From: JALYUA01 sp038239305
GTDB lineage: Bacteria > Acidobacteriota > Thermoanaerobaculia > UBA5066 > Gp7-AA6
Assembly (NCBI GenBank): GCA_038239305.1
Contig: JBBSEW010000010.1
Location: forward strand, 9,109-73,108
DNA: 64,000 bases
Direction: 5' to 3'
Made by a program: the position numbers and the translations under genes. Positions 1-8,563 of this stretch are shown piece by piece; position 1 is the stretch's first letter; each line of letters begins with the position of its first letter. The notes under the pieces were generated by a model. It ran no database searches. It was not told where the DNA came from and saw only the letters and a program-made list of their open reading frames with translations.

Positions 1-170
1 TGAAACGAGGCCACGATCGCGGCCGTGCCGTCCGTCGACTGGCCGTCGGCGACCAGGATCTCCATCCGGTCCGACGGATAGTCCTGGGACAACACGGCGG
101 TGAGGCTCCGCGAGATGAAGTCGCCTTCGTTCCGGATCGGCATCACGACGGTCACAAAAGGAAGCGTCAT
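1..170 (-). CDS. Glycosyltransferase family 2, N-terminal fragment (runs off the left edge)
   Basis: Only the first 56 or so residues lie in the window. They read as a GT-A (family 2) start: a beta strand followed by VVMPIRNE, then ILVADGQSTDGT, which fits the first nucleotide-sugar-binding Asp and the DxSxDGT segment of the family. It should transfer a sugar from a nucleotide donor at the cytoplasmic face of the inner membrane. The ATG at 168-170 overlaps the TGA of the upstream glycosyltransferase by four bases, so it is translationally coupled and is the most distal visible gene of the long polysaccharide operon. Acceptor and donor cannot be inferred from the fragment. Confidence 0.85.
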   Translation of the reverse strand, partial: MTLPFVTVVMPIRNEGDFISRSLTAVLSQDYPSDRMEILVADGQSTDGTAAIVASF

Positions 171-1252
171 GGCGCCCCCGTGGCCGAGCTCACCGGAGCT
201 TCGGCGTTCCAGGGTGCCGCGGGAAGGCGGCCGGGCCGGGACGCGAGAACCCACTCGTAGAAATCGAGGAGCCTCCTCGCCGTCGCTTCGAGAGACTGAC
301 CGGCGACACGCGTGCGGGTGTCGACCGTCCGGGGTCCCCCGGCTTCGAGAACACGCCGCAGCGCATCGGCGAGCGCTCCGGCATCGGCTTCGGTCACGTG
401 GCAGCCGCGCACGCCCTCGAGCTGGGACGCGACGTCGCCGACCGCCACCGAGACGATCGGGCGCTCGCAGGCCATCGCTTCCTTCACGATCGTGGGAGAG
501 CCCTCCTGATACGACGTCAGCAGGAGCACGTCGGCGGCGCTCAGCCAGACCGGGACTTCCTCATTGGGAACTCCGCGCAGGAAATGGAGCTCGGGAGTCT
601 GCCCTTGCGCTCGAGATCCGAGAGCGAGCCGGCGAACGGCTTCGCGCGCGAGCTCGGGCCGCTTCACCGGGTCGTCGTTGTTGGTGGCGAAGAGAACGTG
701 GAAGCGGTCCGGCGCCCAGCCGAGGCTCCGGCGGCTCTCGGCCGTGTCGCGCGGACGGAAGCGCTCGAGATCGATGCCGCACGGAATGACGCGCACGCGG
801 TCGGAAGGGATCCCCGCGGGAAGCCGGCCGGCGAGATGGGGCGCGACGATGACGACGCCGTCGGCGCGGAGAGCCGCCTTCCGCGAGCAGAGCACTCCAT
901 ACGCCGCCGAGAGGCGATCGACCGGTCCGGCACCGGCCGATCCCTGGAGGTCCGAGCCGTGAAACGTGACCACGACGGGCAGTCCGGCGTCGCGCGTCGC
1001 TCGCTCCGCCATCACGCCGCCGTACATGACGTGGACGAGGTCCGCCGGCTGAGCCGCGATCGCCATTTTCAGGCGCCGCTGCAGTCCGCCGTATGCCCGC
1101 CGCCCCTCGTTGCGCCGATCGACGAAGAGGACCTCGGGCTGCACCCCCGCCCGCCGGAGTCCCTCGATCTGCTGCTCGACGAAGATGCCGGACGCCGGCG
1201 CGCCCGGCGACGGGTACATGTTCGTGACGAAAAGAACGCGCGGCATGGTCAT
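167..1252 (-). CDS. Glycosyltransferase family 4 (GT-B)
   Basis: 361 residues. The N-terminal Rossmann half starts VLFVTNMYPSPGAPASGIFV, the usual opening of GT4 enzymes with a glycine-rich acceptor loop. The C-terminal half has SYQEGSPTIVKEAMA, the family-4 E-x7-E donor-binding motif, followed by a typical PIVSVAVGDV stretch. It is predicted to be a retaining transferase adding a sugar to the lipid-linked or growing glycan. The start at 1252 (MTM) forms an ATGA overlap with the preceding polymerase gene; an in-frame ATG two codons later (1246) is an alternative. Family assignment is firm, linkage specificity unknown. Confidence 0.9.
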   Translation of the reverse strand: MTMPRVLFVTNMYPSPGAPASGIFVEQQIEGLRRAGVQPEVLFVDRRNEGRRAYGGLQRRLKMAIAAQPADLVHVMYGGVMAERATRDAGLPVVVTFHGSDLQGSAGAGPVDRLSAAYGVLCSRKAALRADGVVIVAPHLAGRLPAGIPSDRVRVIPCGIDLERFRPRDTAESRRSLGWAPDRFHVLFATNNDDPVKRPELAREAVRRLALGSRAQGQTPELHFLRGVPNEEVPVWLSAADVLLLTSYQEGSPTIVKEAMACERPIVSVAVGDVASQLEGVRGCHVTEADAGALADALRRVLEAGGPRTVDTRTRVAGQSLEATARRLLDFYEWVLASRPGRLPAAPWNAEAPVSSATGAP

Positions 1253-2739
1253 CGGATGGGAACCGGCAGGGAAGAGGGGCTCGCCCCCGTCCGGCGGCGT
1301 ACAGGAGGAGAGCCGCCCGAGGCGGCGCTCGCACGGCGGACCTCGCCCTTCGGGCGGACCCTGGCCCTTGCGCGCGGGGGCATCGCCGACGCCAGGCCGA
1401 ACGCGAATGCCGGCGCCACCAGCCGCATGCCGCTGACCAGCATGAAGAGCGCGCTCCAGGAATAGAGCATCGCGACGATCGCTCTTTCGCGAGATCCGGT
1501 CGCCGCGCGAAATCGCGCCACCGCCGTGCCGATCAGGAGACAAAGCGCGATCAGCCCGAGGATTCCATGCTCCGCGATCAAGCGCGTGTATTCGGTGTGC
1601 GAGAGTCCGACGCGGCCGGCGATGCTCCGCAGGGCCTTGGCCTGGCCCGGACCGACGCCGAGAACGGGATGATCCAGGAAGATCAGCCAGTCCGCCCGGG
1701 CGAGCTGGTCCCGCCCGGTCGGGCTGGTATCGGAGAATCGATCGCCGATCGCTCCCCCGGTCATCGACTCGAGGCGCGGTGCCACCACGAACATCGACGC
1801 GAGGATGAGGACGGGCAGGCCGATCGCGAGGGTGATCCGCGCCCGGCGGTTCTGGAAAAGAAAGACGCACCCGATGCCGATCGACGCGACGAGCGCCACG
1901 ACGCCGGTACGCGAGAAAGTCAGCGCGCTCTGCGCCGCAAACGCGAGCAGAAGGCCGAGCATGACCGCCCGGAAGAGCAGCGGCCGGGCGTGATCCAGCA
2001 CGAGCACGAACGCGGCGAGCGCGGCGAGCCCGAGAACGGCGGAGACCTGGTTCGGTCCGAATCCGCCGCTGGTCGCGAAATTGGATCCTTCCCCGAATGT
2101 CAGGTCTTCCGAAGTCACGATGCCGAAGAACGAGAGCGTGAGGACGCCGACCACGGGGAGGATCAGCGCGAACAGGATCCGGGTAATTCCCTCCCACGAC
2201 AGGCGCAGGTGAGAAAAGAACCATACCGACACCATGAGGGCGAGCGGCCCGGAAAGATTGAAGCTCGTGACGTTGCGGGCCTGCGAAAATCCGATCTGCA
2301 GCCACACGAGCGCGGTGGACGGCAGGAGAAGCGCGAAATACGACGCGATGGGAACCGGCGGCTTCAGATGACCGGCCCGCACCAGCGTCGCGACGAAGAT
2401 GAGCACCGTTCCGTACTTGGCACCCTCCCAGAAAAACTCCGAGCCCGTCATGCGCCAGAGGACCTCCGAGCCCGCCAGGTACGCGGCCACGCACGCCACC
2501 CGATGGGGATGCTTGCCGGAGATCGCCCAGATCAGACCGATGGCGACGGCGGCCATCGCGTGCAGGGTCGAGAGAACGGGCCGGTCGCGCATGAGGAGCG
2601 CCAGAGGAACGTGCGCGCCCAGAAAGATGAGCGCCGCGAACGTCGAGACGGGCAACGATCGCCGCGCCGGGACCGCGTCCCGCCGGGCCGCCGGATCCCC
2701 CGGCCGGCGCCGGACGGCGGGAAAGGCAGTGGCGCTCAT
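1249..2739 (-). CDS. O-antigen ligase / Wzy-type polymerase family membrane protein
   Basis: 496 residues, mostly hydrophobic, with about a dozen predicted membrane helices from residue 30 onward. The Wzy_C-type core is visible: LTFSRTGVVALVASIG in the middle, and near the C terminus HPVLGVGPG followed by SHTEYTRLIAEHGILGL, the classic ligase/polymerase periplasmic-loop signature. The protein should polymerise or ligate undecaprenyl-linked glycan at the periplasmic face. The last 50 residues are a basic, low-complexity cytoplasmic tail. Stop and start overlap both neighbours by four bases. Whether it is polymerase or ligase cannot be settled from sequence; its place among glycosyltransferases favours polymerase. 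Confidence 0.85.
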   Translation of the reverse strand: MSATAFPAVRRRPGDPAARRDAVPARRSLPVSTFAALIFLGAHVPLALLMRDRPVLSTLHAMAAVAIGLIWAISGKHPHRVACVAAYLAGSEVLWRMTGSEFFWEGAKYGTVLIFVATLVRAGHLKPPVPIASYFALLLPSTALVWLQIGFSQARNVTSFNLSGPLALMVSVWFFSHLRLSWEGITRILFALILPVVGVLTLSFFGIVTSEDLTFGEGSNFATSGGFGPNQVSAVLGLAALAAFVLVLDHARPLLFRAVMLGLLLAFAAQSALTFSRTGVVALVASIGIGCVFLFQNRRARITLAIGLPVLILASMFVVAPRLESMTGGAIGDRFSDTSPTGRDQLARADWLIFLDHPVLGVGPGQAKALRSIAGRVGLSHTEYTRLIAEHGILGLIALCLLIGTAVARFRAATGSRERAIVAMLYSWSALFMLVSGMRLVAPAFAFGLASAMPPRARARVRPKGEVRRASAASGGSPPVRRRTGASPSSLPVPIR

Positions 2740-3806
2740 GCCACGGCCCTGCCGTAGAGATCCTCGAGGTCGCGCCGCATCCGGCCGAGCGACGCCGCTT
2801 CGACGATGTCACGCCGGGCCTGCTCGCCGAGGCGACGGCGCAGGGCCGGATCCGAGGCGAGCGTGCCGATCGCTTCTTCCAGGCCCGCCACGTCGTCCGC
2901 TTCGAACAGCAGACCGTTCTGTCCGGAACGGACGACCTCTTCCACGTCGCCGACGCGCGCGGCGACGACCGCCAGTCCGCTCGCCATCGCCTCGAGCACC
3001 ACGTTCGGCATTCCCTCGCTCTCGGACGACAGAACGAACACGTCCGCCTCGCGGTAGAGCTCCGCGAGATCGTCGACGGCATCCCGGATCTCGAAGTGAT
3101 CGCTCGTGAGGCCGAGATCGGCGGCCTGGCGCAGGAGCGCCCCCTTGAGCGGACCCGACCCGACGAGCGTCGCGCCGAGCGGTACCCCGGCGCCCCGCAG
3201 CCGCGCGACCGCCGCGAGGAAGCGGTCGAACCGCTTGGCTTCGATGAGACGGCCGGCCGAGAGAAGCCGCACCGTCGCCGCCGGGCGATCCTCGCGCGGC
3301 CGGAAGTGCTCCGTGTCGACTGCATTCCGCAGCAGGCGCATACGGCCAGCCGGTACGCCGAGCGCGACGGCGCTGTGGATCGCGGCGACGGAGTTCGACG
3401 CGACGATCTCGGGCGCGCGCAGGCAGAAGTAGCCGAAGACGCGGCCCGTGCCCCGGAGCTCGTGGGCGACGGCGCCCCGGATCGCTCCGATCGCCTTCGT
3501 GCCGGTCATCCTGGCGGCTGCGGCCGAATAGAGGTTCGTGTAGAAATGCTGGCTCTGGATCACGTCGGCCGGATGGCGCCGCAGCTCTCGGACGATGCGG
3601 GCCAGGCGGCCGGCCTTGGTCGCGGGCTTCCCGACCCACGTGACGGGTATTCCCAGCCGTTCGAGACGCGGCTCCCAGAACTCGCCACGCGCGAGCGACA
3701 GGATCCGCACCTCGGAGCCGGCGCCGTGAAGGGTCTTCGCCATGTAATAAAGCTGGCGCTCCGCCCCCCCCTGGCCGAGCGTACCGGCGAGGAATGTGAT
3801 CCTCAT
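2736..3806 (-). CDS. Glycosyltransferase family 4
   Basis: 356 residues from the ATG at 3804-3806, chosen because it gives an ATGA overlap with the upstream gene and puts the GT4 opening FLAGTLGQGGAERQL at residue 4. The donor-binding half carries VFVLSSESEGMPNVVLEAMA, a textbook E-x7-E motif, followed by ASGLAVVAARVGDVEEVV. GGAERQL near the N terminus is typical of capsule and teichuronic-type GT4 enzymes. It is predicted to be cytoplasmic and membrane-associated, adding one sugar to the repeat unit. A longer frame continues upstream but overlaps the neighbouring gene and looks like read-through. Confidence 0.9.
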   Translation of the reverse strand: MRITFLAGTLGQGGAERQLYYMAKTLHGAGSEVRILSLARGEFWEPRLERLGIPVTWVGKPATKAGRLARIVRELRRHPADVIQSQHFYTNLYSAAAARMTGTKAIGAIRGAVAHELRGTGRVFGYFCLRAPEIVASNSVAAIHSAVALGVPAGRMRLLRNAVDTEHFRPREDRPAATVRLLSAGRLIEAKRFDRFLAAVARLRGAGVPLGATLVGSGPLKGALLRQAADLGLTSDHFEIRDAVDDLAELYREADVFVLSSESEGMPNVVLEAMASGLAVVAARVGDVEEVVRSGQNGLLFEADDVAGLEEAIGTLASDPALRRRLGEQARRDIVEAASLGRMRRDLEDLYGRAVA

Positions 3807-4978
3807 CGGCTCGCGCTCGCACATTTGAGAGGTCCCCAGGCGCGGGAGAGGCGCTCGCCGATCGAGTCCCGCCAGGTTTCGAGAGAGTACGAGCGCGCGG
3901 TCGCGACGGCCGCGCGGGACATCGCCCGATAGCCTTCGCGGTCCGACAGGCAGGCGATCACGCCTCGCGCGACGGCCTCCGCGCTCGACTCCTCGACGAG
4001 AATCCCCGCTCCGTCTCCGAGCAGCCGCGGCAGCACGGAGACCGGAGTCGCGACGACGGGCAGGCCGCACGCGAGAGCCTCGAGAACGACCTTGGGAAAC
4101 CCCTCGGATGACTGCGTCGGGTAGCAGAAGAGATCGGCCCGCGACATCCTTTCCAGGACCGTGGCGTGGTCAACCTTCCCGCGGAACGAGACCGCGTCCT
4201 GGAGCCCGAGGTGCCGGGCGAGGAGGCGCAGCTCCGGGAGCGCGCCGCCGTCGCCGACGATTTCCAGCGTCGCGCCCGGGAACACCTGGCGGACCAGGAG
4301 GAGGGAGCCGATCGCCGCACCGATTCCTTTGTCCCGTTCGACCCGGCTGGCGCAGAGGAGCCGCGGGCCCTCCTCGCGAAACCCGTCGCGGCAGCGGCCA
4401 TGGAGAGCGAGCTCCCGCTCCGTCATCGAGGAGGAGAACACCCAGCCGATCTGGTCGTTGCGCCCGGACGGCCGGCCGCTCGCGCCGCCCGTCGCAAGCA
4501 TCACGCGCTCGCGTCCCGCGAACCGCTCCATCAGCCACTTCCAGAACCGGTCGGCGGCCGTCTTCTGCCGCAGCCAGTTGCCGCAATGGCGCACGAAGAG
4601 GCGCTTCCGGAGAAGGAGAGCGACCAGGAATCCGGCCGTTCCGACGTCTCCGGGGATGGGAGCGTGGACGGCGTCGCTTCGTCCGATCTCGCGCAGGAGA
4701 GTCCCGGCGTTCTGCGCGATCCAGAACGGGAAGAGAAGCTTGCGCATCGCACCGCGCCCCCGCGGAGCCGTCAGCGCCACGACGGACAGCCCCTCACCCG
4801 TCAGCGCGGCGCTTCCGTCGCGTGATCCCGTTGCGCTCACCGGCACCAGGAGTGTCGTGGCGTCGAAGAGCTGCGACAGGGCGCGCATCTGGATGGGAAA
4901 TCCGCCGTCCGTGGCGAAGCCAGTCGGCGAATCCGCGCTCGGCCAGCAGGGCTTGTGCGAGACCACGACGAGCTTCAC
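3803..4978 (-). CDS. Glycosyltransferase family 4 (GTG start)
   Basis: 391 residues starting at GTG 4976-4978 (VKLVVVSHKPCWPSAD); the GTG overlaps the preceding TGA. The N-terminal half has VSHKPCWPSADSPTGFATDG, a common start for transferases of exopolysaccharide loci. The C-terminal half contains LFCYPTQSSEGFPKVVLEAL with the E-x7-E pair and ACGLPVVATPVSVLP. It is predicted to transfer one sugar during repeat-unit assembly. The upstream frame stays open for another kilobase without homology and is rejected as the start. Donor and acceptor are unknown. Confidence 0.88.
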   Translation of the reverse strand: MKLVVVSHKPCWPSADSPTGFATDGGFPIQMRALSQLFDATTLLVPVSATGSRDGSAALTGEGLSVVALTAPRGRGAMRKLLFPFWIAQNAGTLLREIGRSDAVHAPIPGDVGTAGFLVALLLRKRLFVRHCGNWLRQKTAADRFWKWLMERFAGRERVMLATGGASGRPSGRNDQIGWVFSSSMTERELALHGRCRDGFREEGPRLLCASRVERDKGIGAAIGSLLLVRQVFPGATLEIVGDGGALPELRLLARHLGLQDAVSFRGKVDHATVLERMSRADLFCYPTQSSEGFPKVVLEALACGLPVVATPVSVLPRLLGDGAGILVEESSAEAVARGVIACLSDREGYRAMSRAAVATARSYSLETWRDSIGERLSRAWGPLKCASASR

Positions 4979-6240
4979 GACGCCATCCGTTCGCGCGTCG
5001 GCAACCAGTCCTCGACCTCCCGCATCCAGCGCCCGTACGTCTGATCGAGGCCGTACAGAGCGGCGATTCGCTCCCTCCCGGCGCGGCTCAGGGATTCGGC
5101 GAGAGCGGGATCGTCCATGACGCGGAGGGCGGCCTCGGCGAGGTCGGCGTCGGATTCTCCGAACATCACTCCCTGCCCTTCGGCGATCCCCATGCCGTCG
5201 AGCGCATCTTTCGACGCCACGACGGGAGCGCCGACGGCCATGACTTCCACGAGACGGCTCCGGAATCCGTACGTCCCGGTCCACGGGCACAGGACCGCGG
5301 TCATGGTCCCGAGCACGGGAGCGACGTCCTCGACAAAGCCCGTCACGCGGATTCGCGAATCGTCGGCGGCCGCCTGGCGGAGCCAGGGCGGAGGCTCGCT
5401 TCCGACGAGCCACAGCTCCGTATCCGGGTGGCGCTTCCAGATCGCGGGGAGAATTCCCGCGATGCAGCGGCGGGCGCCCGCCTGATTCTGGGCGCCCCGG
5501 AAGCCGCCGTAGAAGGCGATGCGCCGGGGCTTTGCCGGGCGCCACTGGTACGGCCAGCGCTCGAGATCGATGCCCATGGGCGCGCAGAACACGCGCGTCG
5601 AAGCGGGCAGACCCTGGAGCGCCACGTAGCGGTGCTCTTCCTCGTTGATCGTCGTCACGCCGTCGTAGGCCCGCCAGGCGCTCTCTTCCCGGGAGCGGTA
5701 TCGCCGCACGGCCCACCGCTTCACGGAGCCGGGAAGTCCCCGCCGCTCGCCGACCTGCCGCTCGTAGGAGCGCCACAGGATGTCGTGCATGTCGAGAAGG
5801 CACGGAACGCCCATTTGCCTCAGGACGGAGACGGCCGGGGTCGCGTGCCAGTACTCGAACAGCGCACAGTCGAATTCGAGGCCGCTCTCCCGGATCACGT
5901 CCGCGACCCGCGCCGGGGAGAGCTCGACCCGGCCGATCGCATGGTTGGAGCGCTTCAGTCCCGTGGCGAGCGCGTAGATCGCGCCGGCCGCCCGGTTCCA
6001 CGCCGCCGTGATCCGGTTGCGCGCGAACTTCTTCGGCAGGAGGATCACCTCGTCGCACAGGCCCGCGAGCCCCCGCGCCACCGCGGACCGCTCCGCGTCG
6101 GCGACGGGAGCGACGAAGGTGACGTGAAATCGCTCCCGCGCCGCAACAAGTGTGTAGTAGACGCGCATCCGCTGTCCCGAAGTCGGAGGGAACGGAACGA
6201 CGTGCGACAGCACCAGGAGGCGCGGACGGGAGGCGGTCAT
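4975..6240 (-). CDS. Glycosyltransferase, GT4-like (PEP-CTERM/EpsH1-associated Stp1-like type)
   Basis: 421 residues. The opening LLVLSHVVPFPPTSGQRMRV resembles the sugar transferases annotated as PEP-CTERM/EpsH1-associated (TIGR03087-like): a hydrophobic strand, PFPP, then a GxRxR acceptor loop. The middle has the DMHDILWRSYERQ segment and the C-terminal half RIAFYGGFRGAQNQ, with WTGTYGFRSRLVEVMAVGAP in the donor site, where the usual acidic pair is partly replaced (R-L-V-E). It is predicted to be cytoplasmic, acting on the same glycan as its neighbours. There is a four-base overlap with the gene on each side. The subfamily label rests on pattern similarity only. Confidence 0.82.
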   Translation of the reverse strand: MTASRPRLLVLSHVVPFPPTSGQRMRVYYTLVAARERFHVTFVAPVADAERSAVARGLAGLCDEVILLPKKFARNRITAAWNRAAGAIYALATGLKRSNHAIGRVELSPARVADVIRESGLEFDCALFEYWHATPAVSVLRQMGVPCLLDMHDILWRSYERQVGERRGLPGSVKRWAVRRYRSREESAWRAYDGVTTINEEEHRYVALQGLPASTRVFCAPMGIDLERWPYQWRPAKPRRIAFYGGFRGAQNQAGARRCIAGILPAIWKRHPDTELWLVGSEPPPWLRQAAADDSRIRVTGFVEDVAPVLGTMTAVLCPWTGTYGFRSRLVEVMAVGAPVVASKDALDGMGIAEGQGVMFGESDADLAEAALRVMDDPALAESLSRAGRERIAALYGLDQTYGRWMREVEDWLPTRERMAS

Positions 6241-7037
6241 GAGGACCGGACCGCTTTCCCGGACGATTCCGGATTGCCTGGCTTCCGTGCCCGCGCGATG
6301 AGCATGATGCCGTCCGGAGAACCGGACTGGCGGTCGTCCTCCCGGAGCCTCCGCGTGAACCGGACCCGGTCGAAAAGCCCGTGCGTGAAGTCCGACCGCT
6401 GGATGCGGGCTTCGAACTGCTCGCGCGCGAACTCTCCGGTCATGATCGGCCGGATCTCCGTGACCTCAAAGCCCGCCGACACGAGCCGGGCGCGCAGCGT
6501 TTGAGGCGTGAAGTACTCGACGACGAAATGATCGCGGCGGTGCCGGCTCAGGAGCTCCGGATTGAGGATGCTCGCGAGGGCATCCACCGACACGTGCATC
6601 TCGCCGCCCGGTTTCAGAAGGCGCATGAGCTCCTGCAGAACCTCGTCGAGATTGGGAATGTGCTCGAGGACGCAGAAGCTGATGACGCGATCCAGGCTCG
6701 CCGCGGGCAGCGCGACGTCCTCAATCTTGCCGGCGATGAACCGGACGCGATCCTCCACGCAGCTGTGCCGGAGGAAATTTCGCGCCTCGGCGATCTTGGA
6801 GGGCGACACGTCGAGACCGATCGCATGCGCCACGGATCGCGCCAGGATCTGGGTCTGGAACCCCTTGCCGCAGCCGAGATCCAGAATTGCATGCTGCGGC
6901 TGGAGGCGCGCACCCGACACGACCTCCACGTACTCGTGGATCTTGAAGGGATTGCGGAGCATCCAGACGGTCGGCACCGCGTGGGAGATCTGCGCGACGC
7001 GGTAGGCCCCGAGCTTGGCGAGGCGGCGAGCGCTCAC
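6237..7037 (-). CDS. Class I SAM-dependent methyltransferase
   Basis: 266 residues from GTG 7035-7037, which overlaps the upstream TGA. Motif I is ILDLGCGKGFQTQ (about residues 50-62), followed by the acidic end of strand 2 in GLDVSPSKIAEAR; motif IV/post-motif is ISFCVLEHIPNLDEVL, then LLKPGGEMHVSVD. This is a Methyltransf_11-type Rossmann methylase, 7-beta-strand fold. In a glycan operon it probably methylates a sugar hydroxyl or caps a chain end, but a lipid or small-molecule target cannot be excluded. No membrane segment. Known: fold and cofactor; inferred: glycan substrate. Confidence 0.85.
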   Translation of the reverse strand: MSARRLAKLGAYRVAQISHAVPTVWMLRNPFKIHEYVEVVSGARLQPQHAILDLGCGKGFQTQILARSVAHAIGLDVSPSKIAEARNFLRHSCVEDRVRFIAGKIEDVALPAASLDRVISFCVLEHIPNLDEVLQELMRLLKPGGEMHVSVDALASILNPELLSRHRRDHFVVEYFTPQTLRARLVSAGFEVTEIRPIMTGEFAREQFEARIQRSDFTHGLFDRVRFTRRLREDDRQSGSPDGIMLIARARKPGNPESSGKAVRSS

Positions 7038-8563
7038 GGCTTCCCCCTCGTTTCCCCTGCGGCGCCGCCGGCGCTCTCCCCGGCCGCGGACGCGATGTGC
7101 AGGAGGCAGGCGGCGACGCGCGATGCGGACCGGCCGTCGAGATGCTCCCCGAAGAAGCGCTGCGTGAGCTTCTTCCGGGCCTCGCTCTGCCGCTCCGGCC
7201 GCGTCAGGGCCGAGAGGAGGCTCTTCTCGAGCTTCTCTTCCGACGTGACGACGTCCACCGCTCCGCTGGCGGTTACCGGCCGGTAGTGCTCGTAGTCGTA
7301 GAAGCCGAGGAAATCGACCGGGACGGTCCCGGTGCCCTTCCCGGCGCCTTTCCGGGCGCCTTTCCGGGCGCCTTTCCCGGCGCCCGGCGGGTTGTACCCG
7401 ATGTTGATCACGGGCTTGTCGAACATGCAGAGCTCGAGGGAGATCGTCGAAGCGACGTTGACGCCGGCGGCCGCGTGCCGGAGCGTATTCGTCAGCATGG
7501 CCGCGTCCTCCGGCTCGGGCGTGAACCAGCGGGGATTCCAGTGGACCTGCGGCATCAGCACGTCGGGGTTGCGCCGGCGAAACTCCTCGAACCGCCCCGT
7601 CGTGTCCTTGGCGTATACGCGCACGAGAAGCTGCGGCGGCCCGAAGGACGTCATCGTGCGGAGGATCCGGGCGAGCCCCTCGACGATGGCCGGCTCTCCG
7701 GGCATCAAGCCCGGCGTCCCGGTGGTGTACACCACGATCGGACGGGCGGGATCCGCGCCGACGCGCTCGCAGAACTCCCGGCGCGTCCAGTGATTTTCGG
7801 GCCGGAAATGGAAATCGAACTGAGGCGTGCCCGTCACGAAGACGTTCTCGGGCTCTGTCGCGGGATACAGCGCCAGGAGCTGTTCGCGGATGCTCTCGTT
7901 CCAGACGAGGTAAAAGTCGTACTCCGGAATGATCCGACCCTGCGACGTGAGGTTGTCCCATGAAAAGAGAAACGTCGCCGTCGGGATGCCGAGCGAACGC
8001 GCGGCATGCACGGCGTCGATGGCCATCGCGCTATGGGAGTGCGAGCCGTTGAAGAGGAGCGACGGGCTCAGACCCCTCAGAAGCTCGAGGTAGAACCGGG
8101 TCGGCGCCGCGCGGCGGCTGGCGCGCGACTCGATGGCGGAAAGCAGCGCGAGCCCCGCGGGATTCGCGAGCGGCATGGCGCCGATCTTCTTGATGCGCCG
8201 TTTCATCCAGGACAGGGGGGCATTCGCCTCGCGATCCCGATTGTTCCAGCGAGCCCGCGCCGCGGCGGACCAGAGAGAGCGGCCGTGCGCGAGCTCGAGC
8301 ATCTCGCGGACAAAACGGACGGGCCAGGGGTCGGCGCGCTCCGTGAGCTCCAGCAAAGAGCCGTGACGCTCCTCGATGTGCTGGCGGAAGCTCTCGCTCG
8401 GAACGACCGAGAGCACGCGCACGCGGCTTCCCTCCGCCAGCTCGTCGAGCGCGCCCGAGTACACGAAATTCCGGATCGCCTCGCCCCGAGGCAAGACGAC
8501 CAGGATTCGCGGCGCCGCTTCGGGCGCCGGACCGGCGGCCATCGCCGGAACGGAGCGGCTCAC
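7034..8563 (-). CDS. GT-B surface-glycan transferase, CDP-glycerol glycerophosphotransferase-like
   Basis: 509 residues with no membrane segment. The central part has a GT-B look: LLFNGSHSHSAMAIDAVHAARSL, FLFSWDNLTSQGRI, then VTGTPQFDFHF, REFCERVGADPARPIVVYTTG and, in the presumed donor site, STISLELCMFDKPVINIGYN. The same landmarks recur in the paralogue at 11173-12642. Such proteins are annotated as CDP-glycerol glycerophosphotransferase-like or UDP-glycosyltransferase-like and occur in capsule loci. Residues following GYNPPGAG form a Gly-Lys-Ala-Arg run encoded by a 12-bp tandem repeat. It starts at an ATG overlapped by the stop of the surface-carbohydrate gene upstream. Substrate unknown; because the operon makes a CMP-sugar, this is one candidate for the missing sialyltransferase-like activity. 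Confidence 0.72.
   Translation of the reverse strand: MSRSVPAMAAGPAPEAAPRILVVLPRGEAIRNFVYSGALDELAEGSRVRVLSVVPSESFRQHIEERHGSLLELTERADPWPVRFVREMLELAHGRSLWSAAARARWNNRDREANAPLSWMKRRIKKIGAMPLANPAGLALLSAIESRASRRAAPTRFYLELLRGLSPSLLFNGSHSHSAMAIDAVHAARSLGIPTATFLFSWDNLTSQGRIIPEYDFYLVWNESIREQLLALYPATEPENVFVTGTPQFDFHFRPENHWTRREFCERVGADPARPIVVYTTGTPGLMPGEPAIVEGLARILRTMTSFGPPQLLVRVYAKDTTGRFEEFRRRNPDVLMPQVHWNPRWFTPEPEDAAMLTNTLRHAAAGVNVASTISLELCMFDKPVINIGYNPPGAGKGARKGARKGAGKGTGTVPVDFLGFYDYEHYRPVTASGAVDVVTSEEKLEKSLLSALTRPERQSEARKKLTQRFFGEHLDGRSASRVAACLLHIASAAGESAGGAAGETRGKP
7336..7385. repeat. 12-bp in-frame tandem repeat inside a glycan transferase
   Basis: Three to four near-identical 12-bp units (minus-strand unit GGAAAGGCGCCC) encode repeated Gly-Lys-Ala/Gly and Arg-Lys-Gly-Ala tetrads. 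Units keep the frame, so copy-number change would lengthen or shorten a basic loop without breaking the protein. Confidence 0.75.

Noticed and set aside
167..3325. One 1052-codon minus-strand frame reading through three genes
   Set aside because: Only its last 361 codons are a GT4; the rest is the antiphase of the polymerase and another GT4, both of which have their own proper starts.
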